This document shows, piece after piece, positions 5,447 through 6,443 of a stretch of DNA of 6,443 nucleotides (positions within the stretch are counted from its first letter, which is position 1; each line of letters opens with the position of its first letter). The notes beneath the pieces are model-generated. The model was not told the origin of the DNA and searched no databases. It saw nothing but the letters and a program-made list of their open reading frames with translations. The position numbers and the translations under genes were made by a program. Source of the DNA: Bacteroidota bacterium (GTDB taxonomy: Bacteria; Bacteroidota; Bacteroidia; Bacteroidales; CAJPTX01); assembly GCA_002748015.1 (NCBI GenBank), contig PDRH01000015.1, positions 1-6,443 on the forward strand, read 5' to 3'.

Positions 5447-6226
5447 ATGGCAATCATAACCCCAGTACGCCCCAAATGGATGCGCCGAGAAGCCGTCATC
5501 GTCTACGTGGCCGATGAGCAGATGCGGGCACGCTCCCGGGCCGAGCATATCCATAACCCCCGCACTGCGCTGCAGCAGGCCAATCGTAGCAAGATGGGGA
5601 TAGCCAGCCACTTCCTCCGGCATATGCAAGCTATGGTCGCCCACGGTTTCCTTCCCACATACACCGAGCGTAACGGGCGAAAGGTCGGTGCCTACCATGT
5701 GGCCCTGGGGCGACTGCTACAGGAGGCTATGGTGCAGACGGGAGGAGCATGGGAGATTGACCCTAAGAGGGTTACCCTGGCAGAGGGGAATAGCCTAGAG
5801 CGCCATCCAGCCAGCTACGCAAGGAAAGGGCGCAACCTAAGGCTGGATTTCTCCAACGGGCTACCGAAAGGGGTAGGGCGAATTCGGATTGCGGTCTACT
5901 GCCCAGCGACAGGACGTGCTTCCCACTTCGTGCAAGAGGTAGAGCTGGCGTGCAACTCCATCCAGCTCTGGCTACCCAAGTGGGCTAGGGGACAAGCCCT
6001 GCACTTATGGTGGATGGTGGAGTGCAAAGGACGGATGCGCTGGTCCTCGTCCTACCTCGCCGTAGGTGCTAAAGACACGAGGGGTGGACAGAAGAAGAAG
6101 ACCCCTCATAGCCCGTTGCGAAGAGTAGAATCAAGCGGCAATACGGTACGCCAGACGACACCAGTGTCAAAGAGAAAGGCAAAGGAGGGCCGAGCTTGCC
6201 TACCAGACGATGAACGGCAAGAATGA
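5447..6226 (+). CDS. DUF6266-like protein with a basic C-terminal tail
   Basis: The 259-residue protein resembles the Bacteroidota DUF6266 family. The recognisable core is HIHNPRTALQQANRSKM (about 34-50), a helical stretch MGIASHFLRHMQAMVAHGF, an invariant-looking GAYHVALGRLL segment, a DPKRVTLAEGNSL strand region, and a closing SSSYLAVG (about 199-206). There is no signal peptide or membrane segment. The family has no known function to my knowledge, so none is assigned. Members usually stop soon after the final SxxYLG strand. Here some 50 residues follow, rich in Lys, Arg, Ser and Thr (starting AKDTRGGQKKK), and they look disordered. The ATG at 5447 is the first in the frame and precedes all conserved parts; the usual Gly-rich N-terminus of the family appears shortened. 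No clear promoter is seen before it. Confidence 0.7.
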   Translation: MAIITPVRPKWMRREAVIVYVADEQMRARSRAEHIHNPRTALQQANRSKMGIASHFLRHMQAMVAHGFLPTYTERNGRKVGAYHVALGRLLQEAMVQTGGAWEIDPKRVTLAEGNSLERHPASYARKGRNLRLDFSNGLPKGVGRIRIAVYCPATGRASHFVQEVELACNSIQLWLPKWARGQALHLWWMVECKGRMRWSSSYLAVGAKDTRGGQKKKTPHSPLRRVESSGNTVRQTTPVSKRKAKEGRACLPDDERQE

Positions 6227-6300
6227 TGGAATTTATGTATACCCAAATGTAGCATTCTGGATAGTATGCATTCTATTTTGGAGATATAGTTGGTCGATTA

Positions 6301-6332
6301 TTTGCATTGATAGGTGATAAGTGCTATCATTG
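6301..6332 (+). promoter_or_regulatory. Bacteroidota-type promoter for the lipoprotein gene
   Basis: A -33 box TTTG (6301-6304) is separated by 20 bp from a -7 box TATCATTG (6325-6332; consensus TAnnTTTG, one mismatch). Transcription would start near 6338, giving a leader of about 36 nt before the ATG at 6374. Confidence 0.6.
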
Positions 6333-6373
6333 CAGACCGTTTCGGGACAGAATAAACCAACAATACGATATCT

Positions 6374-6443
6374 ATGAAGGCAAAATGGATGATCATGCTG
6401 CTGCTGGGCGCGTTGCTGGGCTTCGCATCCTGCGGCAAGGATG
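6374..6443 (+). CDS. Lipoprotein, N-terminal fragment (cut by window end)
   Basis: Twenty-three codons are visible: a short basic start (MKAKW), a hydrophobic core (MIMLLLGALLGFA) and a lipobox ending FASC with Cys20. This is a signal peptidase II-type signal, so the protein should be lipid-anchored after export. The Gly-Lys-Asp after the cysteine is compatible with Bacteroidota lipoproteins but too short to judge surface export. Only the signal peptide is in the window, so the function cannot be read. A good promoter lies just upstream, so the gene is probably transcribed independently of the DUF6266-like gene. Confidence 0.8.
   Translation, partial: MKAKWMIMLLLGALLGFASCGKD

Noticed and set aside
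5432..5698. 88-codon minus-strand frame
   Set aside because: It overlaps the start of the DUF6266-like gene on the other strand and has no recognisable motif.

Overview
The window looks like a piece of a GC-rich Bacteroidota genome, most likely a Porphyromonas-like anaerobe. This is inferred from three things. One is a giant two-module acyl-CoA dehydratase activase of the kind found in anaerobes. Another is a DUF6266-type protein, a family I know only from Bacteroidota. The third is a Bacteroidota-style promoter (TTTG, 20 bp, TAnnnTTG) in front of a lipoprotein gene. The species cannot be fixed from the sequence alone.

Layout: everything left of about 5144 is coded on the minus strand and everything right of 5447 on the plus strand. 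Positions 1-3023 hold the first ~1007 codons of the activase gene, whose 3' end lies outside the window. It is the dominant gene here, although long open frames on the opposite strand could distract from it. Positions 3024-3454 hold no credible gene. They contain REP-like, GTAG-containing hairpins: degenerate copies, then a 72-bp tandem repeat (two full units and a partial third), then an inverted part-copy that abuts the stop codon of the next gene. That gene (3455-3946) is a REP-associated tyrosine transposase (RAYT, IS200/Y1 HUH family) with its HUH motif and catalytic tyrosine intact. Upstream of it lie a 144-residue protein with a Val/Glu/Lys repeat and a ribbon-helix-helix-like C-terminus (3959-4393), and a ParA ATPase (4386-5144). 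These two overlap by 8 bp and look like a type Ib partition pair.

The order parA - RHH partner - RAYT, all on one strand with an 8-bp overlap and then a 12-bp gap, suggests one transcription unit. The RAYT frame is the direct continuation of the RHH frame after a single TAG. It has no ATG before its first catalytic-domain motif, so it must use a GTG start or depend on coupling or readthrough. This par-RAYT-REP arrangement is the most unusual thing in the window.

The divergent intergenic region 5145-5446 holds a weak candidate par promoter, two short direct repeats and a strong palindrome with a perfect 12-bp stem. To its right are a DUF6266-like protein with an extra basic tail (5447-6226), a good Bacteroidota promoter (6301-6332), and the first 23 codons of a lipoprotein (6374-6443, cut by the window end).
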